DNA from: Streptomyces sp. WMMC500
Lineage (GTDB): Bacteria; Actinomycetota; Actinomycetes; Streptomycetales; Streptomycetaceae
Direction of reading: 5' to 3'
DNA: 64,000 bases
NCBI RefSeq assembly: GCF_027497195.1
Contig: NZ_CP114905.1
Location: forward strand, 7,790,001 to 7,854,000
The translations under genes were made by a program, and so were the position numbers. Numbering within the stretch: position 1 is the first letter of the stretch; every line of letters begins with the position of its first letter. Below are positions 41,217 to 49,717 of the stretch, piece after piece. Below the pieces are notes generated by a model. That model ran no database searches. It was not told where the DNA came from and was given only the letters and a program-made list of their open reading frames with translations.

Positions 41217-41777
41217 ATGCTGCTGAGCATGACCAGTGAGCCGGAGCAGCAGCTCGGGGTCGGTACCCCGGATCAGTTCCAGCGGCTGTGGACGCCGCAC
41301 CGCATGGCGTACATCCAGGGGGAGAACAAGCCCACCGGCACCGCGGCCGGCGACGGGTGCCCGTTCTGCGCGATCCCGGAGAAGTCCGACGAGGACGGGC
41401 TGATCCTCGCCCGCGGCGCACAGGTCTACGCGGTGCTGAACCTGTACCCGTACAACGGCGGGCACCTGATGGTCGTCCCCTACCGGCACGTCGCGGACTA
41501 CACCGAGCTGACCGACGACGAGACCGCCGAGCTGGCCGCCTACACCAAGCGCGCCATGACCGCCCTGCGCACCGCCTCCGGGGCGCAGGGCTTCAACCTC
41601 GGCATGAACCAGGGCCCGGTCGCGGGCGCGGGCATCGCCGCGCATCTGCACCAGCACGTGGTGCCGCGGTGGGGCGGGGACACGAACTTCATGCCGGTCG
41701 TCAGCCACACCAAGGTGCTGCCCCAACTCCTCGCGGAAACCCGCACCCTGCTCGCCGACGCCTGGCCCGAAGGCTAG
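41217..41777 (+). CDS. HIT-family nucleotide hydrolase/phosphorylase
   Basis: Encodes 186 residues. The histidine triad is AAHLHQHVVPRW near residues 140-150, and a CPFC pair near residue 45 suggests a zinc site. The length and position after thrS match the mycobacterial Ap4A phosphorylase gene Rv2613c. It probably degrades dinucleoside polyphosphates, by-products of aminoacyl-tRNA synthetases. I start at 41217 because GGAGAAG is 8 bp upstream; an ATG 12 bp later is possible. Confidence 0.92.
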   Translation: MLLSMTSEPEQQLGVGTPDQFQRLWTPHRMAYIQGENKPTGTAAGDGCPFCAIPEKSDEDGLILARGAQVYAVLNLYPYNGGHLMVVPYRHVADYTELTDDETAELAAYTKRAMTALRTASGAQGFNLGMNQGPVAGAGIAAHLHQHVVPRWGGDTNFMPVVSHTKVLPQLLAETRTLLADAWPEG

Positions 41778-41806
41778 CCCTGGCGAACCGCCCGTATCCC
41801 GCCAGG

Positions 41807-41911
41807 GTGAGATTTCCGGTTTCGTGCACACCGGATCCGAAGCCCTTCGGCGGCGGTTTCGGCGCCGGCTGGTGGGGCGGCTTCGACGGTGACGGCGGCG
41901 GGGGGTCGTGA
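41807..41911 (+). CDS. Possible 34-residue Gly-rich peptide
   Basis: A short frame from GTG, product ending in a Gly/Trp/Phe-rich stretch (FGGGFGAGWWGGFDGDGGGGS). It stops 3 bp before the terminator stem of the opposite gene. No clear ribosome site. Such composition can arise by chance in GC-rich DNA, so it is listed with low confidence. Confidence 0.2.
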   Translation: MRFPVSCTPDPKPFGGGFGAGWWGGFDGDGGGGS

Positions 41912-41914
41912 GAC

Positions 41915-41959
41915 CCGTACGCCCCGGGCCGCCGGGCGTCGCCGGCCCGGGGCGTACGG
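41915..41959 (-). terminator. Strong terminator of the transsulfuration-type gene
   Basis: Perfect 17-bp stem (arms 41915-41931 and 41943-41959) with an 11-nt loop, directly after the stop. Confidence 0.8.
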
Positions 41960-41962
41960 CGC

Positions 41963-43159
41963 TCAGCCCGCCGGCTCCGCCGCCTTCGCCAGCGCCTGCT
42001 CCAGGTCCGCCCACAGATCGTCCGGGTGTTCGATGCCCACCGCGACGCGCACCGTGCCCGCGCCGATGTCCATCGCCGCCAGCGCCGTCGCGTCGAGCTG
42101 CCGGTGCGAGGTGCTCGCCGGGTGCATGACGAGGGTCTTCACGTCGCCGAGCGACGGGCTCAGCAGCGCCAGCTCCAGCGACTCGACGAACCTGCGCCCC
42201 GCGTCCCGGCCGCCCGCCAGGTCGAACGCCAGCACCCCGCCGCCCGCCGCCAGCAGCCGCGCGGCGGTCGCGCGGTCCGGGTGGTCCGGCAGGCCCGGGT
42301 GGCGGACACGGGTGACCGCCGGGTGGGCGGCGAGCCGTTCGGCCAGCGTCAGCGCCGTCGCGGACTGCCGCTCGACGCGCAGCGCCAGCGTCGCCATGCC
42401 GCGCAGCGTCAGCCACGCCGCGAACGGATCGGCCACCGCGCCCTGTTCCACGGCGTGCGCCCAGACCCGGCGGCGCAGCTCCGCGTCCCGGAAGACGGCC
42501 ACGCCGCCCAGGACGTCGGCGTGGCCGCCGAGGTACTTGGTCGCCGAGTGGACGACGACGGCGGCGCCGTGCTCGATGGGGCGGCAGAGCAGCGGGGTGG
42601 CGAAGGTGTTGTCGACGACGCCGGTGACGCCGGCCTCCGCGGCGGCGGCGAGGAGCGCGGGCAGGTCGGTGACGGCGGTGGTCGGGTTGGCGATGGTCTC
42701 CAGGTACAGCACCCGGGTGCGGGGCGTGAGCGCGTCCCGTACCTCGCCCGCGTCCCGGCCGGAGACGTAACTGACCGACACCCCCCAGCGCTCCGCCAGA
42801 TCGGTCAGCGTCGCGTACGTGCCGCCGTACAGGGAGCGCTGCGCGACGACGTGGTCGCCGGTGGAGAGCAGGCTGAGCAGCACGCCGTTGATCGCGCCCA
42901 TGCCCGACGCGAACGCCAGCCCGCCGGCGCCCCCTTCGAGGGTGCTGACGGCCTCCTCCAGGGCGCGGACGGTCGGGTTGCCGAAGCGGCTGTAGAGGTA
43001 CGCGCCGTCCGGGTCGTGGAAGGCGGCGGCCAGCGCGTCGGCGGAGTCGAAGGAGAAGACGTGGCCCTGGTGGATCGGCACGGTCACGGGGCGGCTGCCC
43101 TCGGGGACGGGCACGGGCGGGTGGACGGTACGGGTCGAGGGGTGCAGTTCTGCGCTCAT
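41963..43159 (-). CDS. Cys/Met-metabolism PLP enzyme (transsulfuration family)
   Basis: Encodes 398 residues. Family motifs: YSRFGNPTVRALEEAVSTLEGG, FASGMGAING, the Asp of VVDNTFATPLL, and the PLP lysine in VHSATKYLGGHAD. Likely activities are cystathionine gamma-synthase/lyase, methionine gamma-lyase or O-succinyl-homoserine sulfhydrylase; the sequence alone does not decide. The ATG at 43159 has GGAGA upstream. It is divergent, 63 bp apart, from a MocR regulator that probably controls it. Confidence 0.92.
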   Translation of the reverse strand: MSAELHPSTRTVHPPVPVPEGSRPVTVPIHQGHVFSFDSADALAAAFHDPDGAYLYSRFGNPTVRALEEAVSTLEGGAGGLAFASGMGAINGVLLSLLSTGDHVVAQRSLYGGTYATLTDLAERWGVSVSYVSGRDAGEVRDALTPRTRVLYLETIANPTTAVTDLPALLAAAAEAGVTGVVDNTFATPLLCRPIEHGAAVVVHSATKYLGGHADVLGGVAVFRDAELRRRVWAHAVEQGAVADPFAAWLTLRGMATLALRVERQSATALTLAERLAAHPAVTRVRHPGLPDHPDRATAARLLAAGGGVLAFDLAGGRDAGRRFVESLELALLSPSLGDVKTLVMHPASTSHRQLDATALAAMDIGAGTVRVAVGIEHPDDLWADLEQALAKAAEPAG

Positions 43160-43187
43160 GGCGAAAGTCTCCGCGGCGAATGGGTTG

Positions 43188-43218
43188 CCGGAACAGGGCC
43201 AATTCCGGGAGATTGGTC
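43188..43218. promoter_or_regulatory. Nested inverted repeats in the divergent PLP-gene promoter
   Basis: CCGGAA-N9-TTCCGG (43188-43208) is perfect and overlaps GGCCAAT-N8-ATTGGTC (43197-43218, one mismatch). They fill the 63-bp gap between the PLP enzyme and the MocR gene and are the best operator candidates. Confidence 0.45.
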
Positions 43219-43222
43219 CGCC

Positions 43223-44680
43223 ATGGACACCGACGACGTGCGGGCCTCCGACCTGGTGGCCGCCCTCGGCCGCTGGTCGGCCGGGCGCGGCCCGCTGTAC
43301 GTGCTGCTGGCCGCCCGGCTGCGGCGGCTGGTCGACGAGGGCCGGCTGCGCCCGGGCGCGGCGCTGCCGCCGGAGCGGGCGCTGGCGGCGGCGCTGGCCG
43401 TGGGGCGCACGACGGTGGTCGCGGCGTACGGCGTGCTGCGGCAGGAGGGCCGGGTCGTCCGGCGGCAGGGGAGCGGCACCCGCGTCGCGGAGGCGGCGCT
43501 CGTCCCGGGGCGTGCCGCCGAGACGGCGAACCCGCTCTTCCTCAACCTGCTGGAGCCGGCCGACGGCGTGATCCTGCTGAGCTGCGCCGCCCCGGACGGC
43601 CCGCCGCCCGAGCTGGTCCGCGCCTACCGCGACCTGGCCCTGCCCGCGACCGGCCTCGGCTACCACCCCGCCGGCCTGCCCGCCCTGCGCGCCGCCGTCG
43701 CCGCCCGCTACGCCGCGCGCGGCATCCCGACCGACCCGGCGCAGATCCTCGTCACCACCGGCGGCCAGCAGGCGCTGGCGCTGCTGACCCGGCTGTTCGT
43801 GGCCCCCGGCGACCCGGTGCTGGTCGAGGCGCCCGCGTACCCGGGGGCGCTCGACCTGTTCCGGGAGGCCGGCGCCGTGCTGCGGCCGGTGCCCGTGGGG
43901 CCGCACGGGATCGACGTGGACGCCGCCGTGCGGGCGCTGGCGGAGCACCGGCCGGCGCTCGCGTACGTCGGCTCGGTGCACCAGAACCCGACCGCGGCCG
44001 TGCTGCCCCCGCTGCGCGGGCAGCGGCTCGCGGAGGCGGCCGGGAACCTCGGCGTTCCGCTGGTGGACGACGAGGTCGTGGCGGACCTGGCGTTCGACGG
44101 CGCCGCGCCGCCGGCGCTCGCCGCGTGCGCGGCGGGCCGCGGCGAGGTGCTCAGCGTCGGGTCGCTGAGCAAGGTGGTGTGGGGCGGGCTGCGCATCGGC
44201 TGGGTGCGTGCGCCCGCGGGCGTCGTCACCCGGCTCGCCCGGCTGAAGGCGGTCCACGACCTCGGCACGGACGTGCCGGCCCAGCTCGTCGCCGTCTCCC
44301 TGCTGGCGTCGTACGCACCGCTGCTCGCCCGGCGCCGCGCCGAACTGCGCGGCGCCCACGACCACCTGCGCGCCGAGCTGGCCCGGCTGCTGCCGGCCTG
44401 GGACTGCCCGCCGGTGCGCGGCGGGCAGACGGTGTGGCTCCGGCTGCCGTACGGGGACGGGGTGTCCTTCGCGCAGGTCGCGCTCCGCCACGGGGTCGCC
44501 GTCCTGCCCGGCGCCTGCGTGGACGCCGCCGGGGGCAGCGGCCCGTACCTGCGGCTGCACTTCTGCTTCCCGCGGGACGTGCTCACCGAGGCCGTCGAGC
44601 GGCTGGCCGCGGCCTGGGCGGCGTACGACGGCAGCTCCCGCCCGGCGACGCCCGCGGCCCTCGGCGGCGTGACCGTCTGA
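43223..44680 (+). CDS. MocR/PdxR-type regulator: GntR winged helix fused to aminotransferase-like domain
   Basis: Encodes 485 residues. The N-terminal ~75 residues are a GntR winged helix (LPPERALAAALAVGRTTVVAAYGVLRQEG). From about residue 110 a fold-type I aminotransferase domain follows (GLGYHPAGLPALRAAVAARY; TTGGQQALALLTR; VDDEVVADLAFDG; SVGSLSKVVWGGLRIGW with the PLP lysine). MocR proteins use PLP as effector and typically control a divergent gene. The ATG follows GGGAGA. The neighbour suggests sulfur amino-acid control, an inference. Confidence 0.93.
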   Translation: MDTDDVRASDLVAALGRWSAGRGPLYVLLAARLRRLVDEGRLRPGAALPPERALAAALAVGRTTVVAAYGVLRQEGRVVRRQGSGTRVAEAALVPGRAAETANPLFLNLLEPADGVILLSCAAPDGPPPELVRAYRDLALPATGLGYHPAGLPALRAAVAARYAARGIPTDPAQILVTTGGQQALALLTRLFVAPGDPVLVEAPAYPGALDLFREAGAVLRPVPVGPHGIDVDAAVRALAEHRPALAYVGSVHQNPTAAVLPPLRGQRLAEAAGNLGVPLVDDEVVADLAFDGAAPPALAACAAGRGEVLSVGSLSKVVWGGLRIGWVRAPAGVVTRLARLKAVHDLGTDVPAQLVAVSLLASYAPLLARRRAELRGAHDHLRAELARLLPAWDCPPVRGGQTVWLRLPYGDGVSFAQVALRHGVAVLPGACVDAAGGSGPYLRLHFCFPRDVLTEAVERLAAAWAAYDGSSRPATPAALGGVTV

Positions 44681-44707
44681 CCGGATCCGCCGCCCCCGCG
44701 CGGGGCG

Positions 44708-46369
44708 TCAGCCGTCGTACACGTCCGCCCGCCGGGGCTCCGCGCCCTGCACCATCCCGCTGAGCACCATCGACCGGCCGGCGAAGTTCGTCGTGTCCAC
44801 GTTGTTCTCCTCCAGCACCCGCAGCGCGGCCTGGTGCACCACCCGCAGCACCGGCGTGGCCGCGCGCAGCGCGTCGTCCGCCATGAAGCGGTGCCGCCAC
44901 GGCTTGTCCGCCCACACGTGCCGCAGCCCGAAGGGCTCGGGGAGCTTCAGCTTGCCGCCGAGGTAGTCGAGCAGCGGCGGGTACCAGGTGAACGGCGCCC
45001 GCGCGGCCAGCCGCACCACCTCGCGGGTGCGGACCAGGGGCAGCGGCTTCTCCTTGGTCTCCCAGAACTTCATGCCGCTCACGGTCTTGGTCTCGCGGCT
45101 GGGCTTGCTGGTGAACAGCGGGTGCACCGGGCCCAGCGCGTGCCCGGTGACCTCGATGCGCAGCGTCTGGTGCAGCACGGTCACCGAGACCAGCAGCGTG
45201 ATGACCAACTGGCCGTCCCAGAGCGTGAACTGCACGCCCAGATAGTGCCGGTTGCCCGCGCCGAACTGCTGCTCGTTGCAGATCCGCTGGACCTCGAAGT
45301 CCCGTACGGAATAGCCGTCGACGACGGCGCCGCCGGGCCGGGCGACCTCGCCCGCGCCCTCGCCTATCGGCGCGACGATCCAGTGCTTTATCGCGGGCGC
45401 CGGGAAGCCGCCGGTGTGCAGCGGGGTGCGCTCCAGCATGCGCAGTTGGTCGTGGACCGCCCTGACGACGTCCCAACTGCGGAACGGGTGGATCTCGGCA
45501 CCGGACTCCTTGGGCTTGAGGTCCTCCGCCAGATGCCAGGCGCCCCAGCGGGTGCCCATGCCGAGTATCCCCTTGGGGCCGGCGTAGAAGACGACGTTGC
45601 TGTGCTGCTCGGCCGACAGCTTCGCCAGGCCCAGCCGGAGCCGTTCCGCGCTGGCCTCGCCGGGGTTGCTCGGCACCGCCTCCGGGATCTTGGCGCCGAG
45701 GCCGCCGCCGGACAGCAGGGCCGTCCAGTGCTCGCGCAGGCCCCTGGCGTACTTCTCGCAGATCCGGTTCGCCCAGAACCACCCGATGACCGGCGCCACC
45801 AGCAGTCCGCGCAGGTACAGGGTGAGCAGGCCGTCGAACGGAAGCGTGAGGAACAGGTAGACGGCGGCGAGGCCGAGGATGCCCAGCAGCACGTACCCCA
45901 CCGCGCCGACGCGCTTGTCCGACGCTCCGGCCAGGGTGCGGCGGAGCTGGAAGACGCCGAGCCAGAGCAGCACGCCCGGCAGGAAGAGCAGCCCGAAGAC
46001 GCCCATCACCACGGTGAGCCGGGTGTCGCGCTCCTTGCGGTAGCGGTTGGCCGCCAGGCAGTGCTCCAGGACCGCCTGCGGCTCCGTGCCGAAGGACTGG
46101 ATGAGCGGCTTGCGGCCGTCGGCGAGCATGCGCACCGTGACCGCGCGCGCGAACGCCTCGCCCAGGTTCGGCTCGAAGAGGGAGAGCCGGCCCTTCTTGA
46201 AGTCCGACTTGCTCCAGTCGTTGTTGGCGTCGAGCAGCTTGGTGACCGCGCTGTCGCGGTACGCCGTGGAGGCGAGCGCGTGCGTCGCTGCCGTCTGCCC
46301 CTGGGCACCCGAGAGCGGCACCTGTGCGCGCGGGGCGAAGTCGAACTCCAGCCCCTCGGAACCTGCCAC
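44708..46369 (-). CDS. Large conserved membrane protein, unknown function
   Basis: Encodes 553 residues from a GTG. About 110 N-terminal cytoplasmic residues precede two hydrophobic segments (VVMGVFGLLFLPGVLLWLGVF, then VGYVLLGILGLAAVYLFLTL) and a third nearby. A long soluble region follows, with another hydrophobic strand (LVITLLVSVTVL). The C-terminus is polar. I recognise no catalytic motif. It is 92 bp downstream of the EF-G-like gene in the same direction and may be co-transcribed. Confidence 0.8.
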   Translation of the reverse strand: MAGSEGLEFDFAPRAQVPLSGAQGQTAATHALASTAYRDSAVTKLLDANNDWSKSDFKKGRLSLFEPNLGEAFARAVTVRMLADGRKPLIQSFGTEPQAVLEHCLAANRYRKERDTRLTVVMGVFGLLFLPGVLLWLGVFQLRRTLAGASDKRVGAVGYVLLGILGLAAVYLFLTLPFDGLLTLYLRGLLVAPVIGWFWANRICEKYARGLREHWTALLSGGGLGAKIPEAVPSNPGEASAERLRLGLAKLSAEQHSNVVFYAGPKGILGMGTRWGAWHLAEDLKPKESGAEIHPFRSWDVVRAVHDQLRMLERTPLHTGGFPAPAIKHWIVAPIGEGAGEVARPGGAVVDGYSVRDFEVQRICNEQQFGAGNRHYLGVQFTLWDGQLVITLLVSVTVLHQTLRIEVTGHALGPVHPLFTSKPSRETKTVSGMKFWETKEKPLPLVRTREVVRLAARAPFTWYPPLLDYLGGKLKLPEPFGLRHVWADKPWRHRFMADDALRAATPVLRVVHQAALRVLEENNVDTTNFAGRSMVLSGMVQGAEPRRADVYDG

Positions 46370-46461
46370 TGCCGCCCCCAACGCCGCGCGTCCGCCCCGG
46401 TGATGGGGCCGGGCCCGCGGGCAGCGGGCCCGACCACCAATGTGCCCCAGCCTAGCCGCGG

Positions 46462-48660
46462 TCAACCGTCACGGGCCTGCCGATCACGGATCTTCGCCGC
46501 CAACTGCTGCGGCATCGGCTCGTGCCGGGCGTACGACCGGTCGAACCGGCCGGTGCCGTGCGACAGGGACCGCAGGTCCACCGCGTACCTGCCGATCTCG
46601 AACTCCGGCACCTCGGCGCGCACCAGCGTCCGGCCGCCGGCCGCCTGCTCGGTGCCGACCACGCGGCCGCGCCGCCCGGACAGGTCGCTCATCACCGGGC
46701 CCACGTACTCGTCCGCGACCAGCACGCTGACCTCGGCGACCGGCTCCAGCAGGTGGATCTGCACCTGCGCCGCGGCCTCCCGCAGCGCCAGCGCGCCCGC
46801 CGTCTGGAACGCGGCGTCGGACGAGTCCACCGAGTGCGCCTTCCCGTCGACGAGCGTCACCCGCACGTCGACCAGCGGATAGCCGGTGGCCACGCCCTTG
46901 ACGGCCTGGCCGCGCACGCCCTTCTCCACCGACGGGATGAACTGCCGCGGCACAGCGCCGCCGACCACCTTGTCCACGAACTCGATGCCCGAGCCCTCCG
47001 GCAGCGGTTCGACCTCGATCTCGCAGATGGCGTACTGCCCGTGGCCCCCGGACTGCTTGACGTGCCGCCCGCGCGCCGCCGCCCGGCCCGAGAACGTCTC
47101 GCGCAGGGACACCTTGTGCTCTACCGGGTCGACCTGCACGCCGTACCGCGTGCGCAGCCGCTCCAGCGCCACGTCGCGGTGCGCCTCGCCCAGGCACCAC
47201 AGGACCAACTGCCTGGTGGAGGCGTTCTGTTCCAGCCGCATGGTCGGGTCCTCGGCGCACAGCCGCGCCAGGCCCTGCGACAGCTTGTCCTCGTCCTGCT
47301 TGGTGTGCGCCTCGATGGCCACCGGCAGCAGCGGGTCGGGCATCACCCACGGCGCCATCAGCAGCGGCTCCTCCTTGGCCGAGACGGTGTCGCCGGTCTC
47401 CGCGCCGTTGAGCTTGCCGACGCAGGCGATGTCGCCGGCGATCGCCGCGTCCAGCGGGCGCTGGAGCTTGCCGAACGGGGCGGTCAGCGAGCCGATCCGC
47501 TCGTCGGTGTCGTGGTCCTCGTGCCCGCGGTCCTCCATGCCGTGCCCCGAGACGTGCACCGTCTGGTCGGGGCGCAGCGTGCCGGAGAAGACGCGCAGCA
47601 GCGACAGTCTGCCGATGTACGGGTCCGAGGACGTCCTGACCACCTCGGCGGCCAGCGGCCCGGCCGGATCGCAGGCCAGCCCCGCGCGCTCCTCGCCGCG
47701 CACGGTGGTCACGTCGGGGATCCGCCGCTCCGGCGGGGTGGGGAAGCCGCCGGTGATCAGCTCCAGCAGCTCCACGGTGCCCAGTCCCTGCGTGCCGCCC
47801 TCCGCCGCGGGCGCGGCGGCCAGCACCGGGTGGAACACCCCGCGCGCGACGGCCTTCTCCAGGTCCTGCACGAGCGTCTTGACCTCGACGTCCTCGCCGC
47901 CGAGGTAGCGGTCCATGAGGGACTCGTCCTCGCTCTCGGAGATGATGCCCTCGATGAGCCGGTTGCGCGCCTCCTCGATCAGCGGCAGCTCGTCCTCGCG
48001 CGGCGGTCTGTCCTCGCGGGCGCCGGAGGTGTAGTCGAAGACCCGCTGCGTGAGCAGGCCGATCAGCCCGTGCACGGGCTGATGGCCGTCCGCCGCCGTC
48101 TCGCCGAGCAGCGGCAGGTACAGCGGCAGCACGGCGTCGGGGTCGTCGCCGCCGAAGGCCTCCTGGCAGGTCCGGGTCATCTGGTCGAAGTCGGCTCTGG
48201 CGGCGTCCAGGTGCGTGACGACGATCGCCCGCGGCATCCCGACCGCCGCGCACTCGTCCCAGAGCATCCGGGTCGCGCCGTCCACGCCGTCCGCGGCCGA
48301 GACGACGAAAAGGGCCGCGTCCGCCGCTCGCAGACCGGCCCGTAGCTCCCCGACGAAGTCCGCGTAGCCGGGGGTGTCCAACAGATTGATCTTGATGCCG
48401 TCCCACTCCACCGGGACCAGGGAGAGCTGCACCGAGCGCTGCTGGCGCTGTTCGATCTCGTCGTAGTCCGAAACGCAGCCGCCGTCCTCGACCCGGCCGG
48501 CCCGGGTGAGCGCCTTCGTGGTCAGCGCGAGCGCCTCCACCAGCGTCGTCTTACCGGATCCGCTATGGCCGACCAGCGCCACGTTCCGAATGTCGGAGGG
48601 CCGGGCGGCCGCCGCTGCCCTGCCGGCGGCCCCGGGGTGTGCGTTTGCCTTGTCACCCAT
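46462..48660 (-). CDS. EF-G-like translational GTPase (EF-G2 type)
   Basis: Encodes 732 residues. G1 is GHSGSGKT (31-38), G3 DTPGYADF from Asp95, and the G4 motif reads THLD (149-152) where true EF-G has NKMD. Domain II and the EF-G C-terminal domains are present (GYPLVDVRVTLVDGKAHSVDSSD). In mycobacteria the homologous EF-G2 does not support translocation, so this is probably a specialised GTPase. The ATG at 48660 has GGAGG 9 bp upstream. Confidence 0.92.
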   Translation of the reverse strand: MGDKANAHPGAAGRAAAAARPSDIRNVALVGHSGSGKTTLVEALALTTKALTRAGRVEDGGCVSDYDEIEQRQQRSVQLSLVPVEWDGIKINLLDTPGYADFVGELRAGLRAADAALFVVSAADGVDGATRMLWDECAAVGMPRAIVVTHLDAARADFDQMTRTCQEAFGGDDPDAVLPLYLPLLGETAADGHQPVHGLIGLLTQRVFDYTSGAREDRPPREDELPLIEEARNRLIEGIISESEDESLMDRYLGGEDVEVKTLVQDLEKAVARGVFHPVLAAAPAAEGGTQGLGTVELLELITGGFPTPPERRIPDVTTVRGEERAGLACDPAGPLAAEVVRTSSDPYIGRLSLLRVFSGTLRPDQTVHVSGHGMEDRGHEDHDTDERIGSLTAPFGKLQRPLDAAIAGDIACVGKLNGAETGDTVSAKEEPLLMAPWVMPDPLLPVAIEAHTKQDEDKLSQGLARLCAEDPTMRLEQNASTRQLVLWCLGEAHRDVALERLRTRYGVQVDPVEHKVSLRETFSGRAAARGRHVKQSGGHGQYAICEIEVEPLPEGSGIEFVDKVVGGAVPRQFIPSVEKGVRGQAVKGVATGYPLVDVRVTLVDGKAHSVDSSDAAFQTAGALALREAAAQVQIHLLEPVAEVSVLVADEYVGPVMSDLSGRRGRVVGTEQAAGGRTLVRAEVPEFEIGRYAVDLRSLSHGTGRFDRSYARHEPMPQQLAAKIRDRQARDG

Positions 48661-48982
48661 GTGTCTCGCCTCCGTCTGACACGTGCGGTGCATTCGAGCT
48701 TTGCACCGCGGTCAGACCCCGTCCATAGCACGGACGGCTTCGGAGTGACGGACTCCCACGTACGGGCGGACGGTCGGGTGGAAGGGCGGGCGGAAGGGCC
48801 CGGCGGACGGCGGGGCGTACGGGCGTGCCGGACGCCCGTACGGGCCCGGGCGCCCACGGGCGTACGGCCCGCACGGCCCCGCGCGGGCGCTGGCTACGAT
48901 GGCTGCGCTACGTTGAGCGACTTCCACCGACGAGCCCCCCGGCCAGCCGCGGGGCCCGGCGACCGGCGACCCTGGGACGGCC
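48661..48982. other. Divergent promoter region between EF-G2-like gene and pgsA
   Basis: A 322-bp gap with no credible gene. TACGAT at 48895-48900 is a -10 candidate for pgsA. A perfect 11-bp stem (CGTACGGGCGT / ACGCCCGTACG, 48816-48842) and other copies of the CGTACGGGCG word occur nearby. Confidence 0.4.
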
Positions 48983-49717
48983 ATGCTGAACAAGTACGCG
49001 CGTGCGATCTTCACGCGTGTCTTCGCACCGATCGCCGCGATGCTCCTGCGCCGCGGCGTGAGCCCCGACACCGTCACCTTCGTGGGCACCCTCGGGGTGA
49101 TGGCGGGCGCCTTGGCCTTCTTCCCGCTGGGGGAGTTCTTCTGGGGCACGATAGTCATCACCCTCTTCGTCTTCTCCGACCTGATCGACGGCACCATGGC
49201 CCGCCAGTCCGGCCGCTCCAGCCGCTGGGGCGCGTTCCTGGACTCCACGCTCGACCGGGCGGCCGACGCGGCCGTCTTCGGCGGCATCGCGCTCTGGTAC
49301 GCGGGCGACGGCGACGACCTCATGATGTGCGCCGTGGCGATGTTCTGCCTGGCCGGCGGCCAGGTCGTGTCGTACACCAAGGCGCGCGGCGAGAGCATCG
49401 GGCTGCCGGTGAAGGTCAGCGGCGTGATGGAGCGCGCGGACCGGCTGGTGCTCACCCTGGTGCTCACCGGCTTCGCGGGCATGGAGCGCACCTTCGGCAT
49501 CCCGCACATCGACGTCCTGCTGCCCGTCGCGCTGTGGGCGGTCGCCGCGGGCAGCGCGATCACGCTCTGCCAGCGGATGGTGACCGTGCACCGGGAGGCC
49601 GCCGAGAAGGACGCCGCCGACCCGCTGCCGCCGCCCGCGCCGCGCGACGGCCCGCGCCCCGAGACCGACTCCGCGTCCGAGCCCGAGTCCGCGCCCGCGG
49701 ACCAGGAGCGCGCGTGA
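48983..49717 (+). CDS. pgsA: Phosphatidylinositol phosphate synthase (CDP-alcohol phosphatidyltransferase)
   Basis: Encodes 244 residues. The family signature D-x2-DG-x2-AR-x8-G-x3-D-x3-D is complete, with Asp66, Asp69, Asp87 and Asp91. Several membrane helices follow; the last ~40 residues are a polar Pro/Asp-rich tail. It joins CDP-diacylglycerol with inositol-1-phosphate to start PI synthesis in the membrane. The stop overlaps the GTG of the next gene. The three-gene order pgsA-acyltransferase-pimA matches mycobacteria. Confidence 0.94.
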   Translation: MLNKYARAIFTRVFAPIAAMLLRRGVSPDTVTFVGTLGVMAGALAFFPLGEFFWGTIVITLFVFSDLIDGTMARQSGRSSRWGAFLDSTLDRAADAAVFGGIALWYAGDGDDLMMCAVAMFCLAGGQVVSYTKARGESIGLPVKVSGVMERADRLVLTLVLTGFAGMERTFGIPHIDVLLPVALWAVAAGSAITLCQRMVTVHREAAEKDAADPLPPPAPRDGPRPETDSASEPESAPADQERA

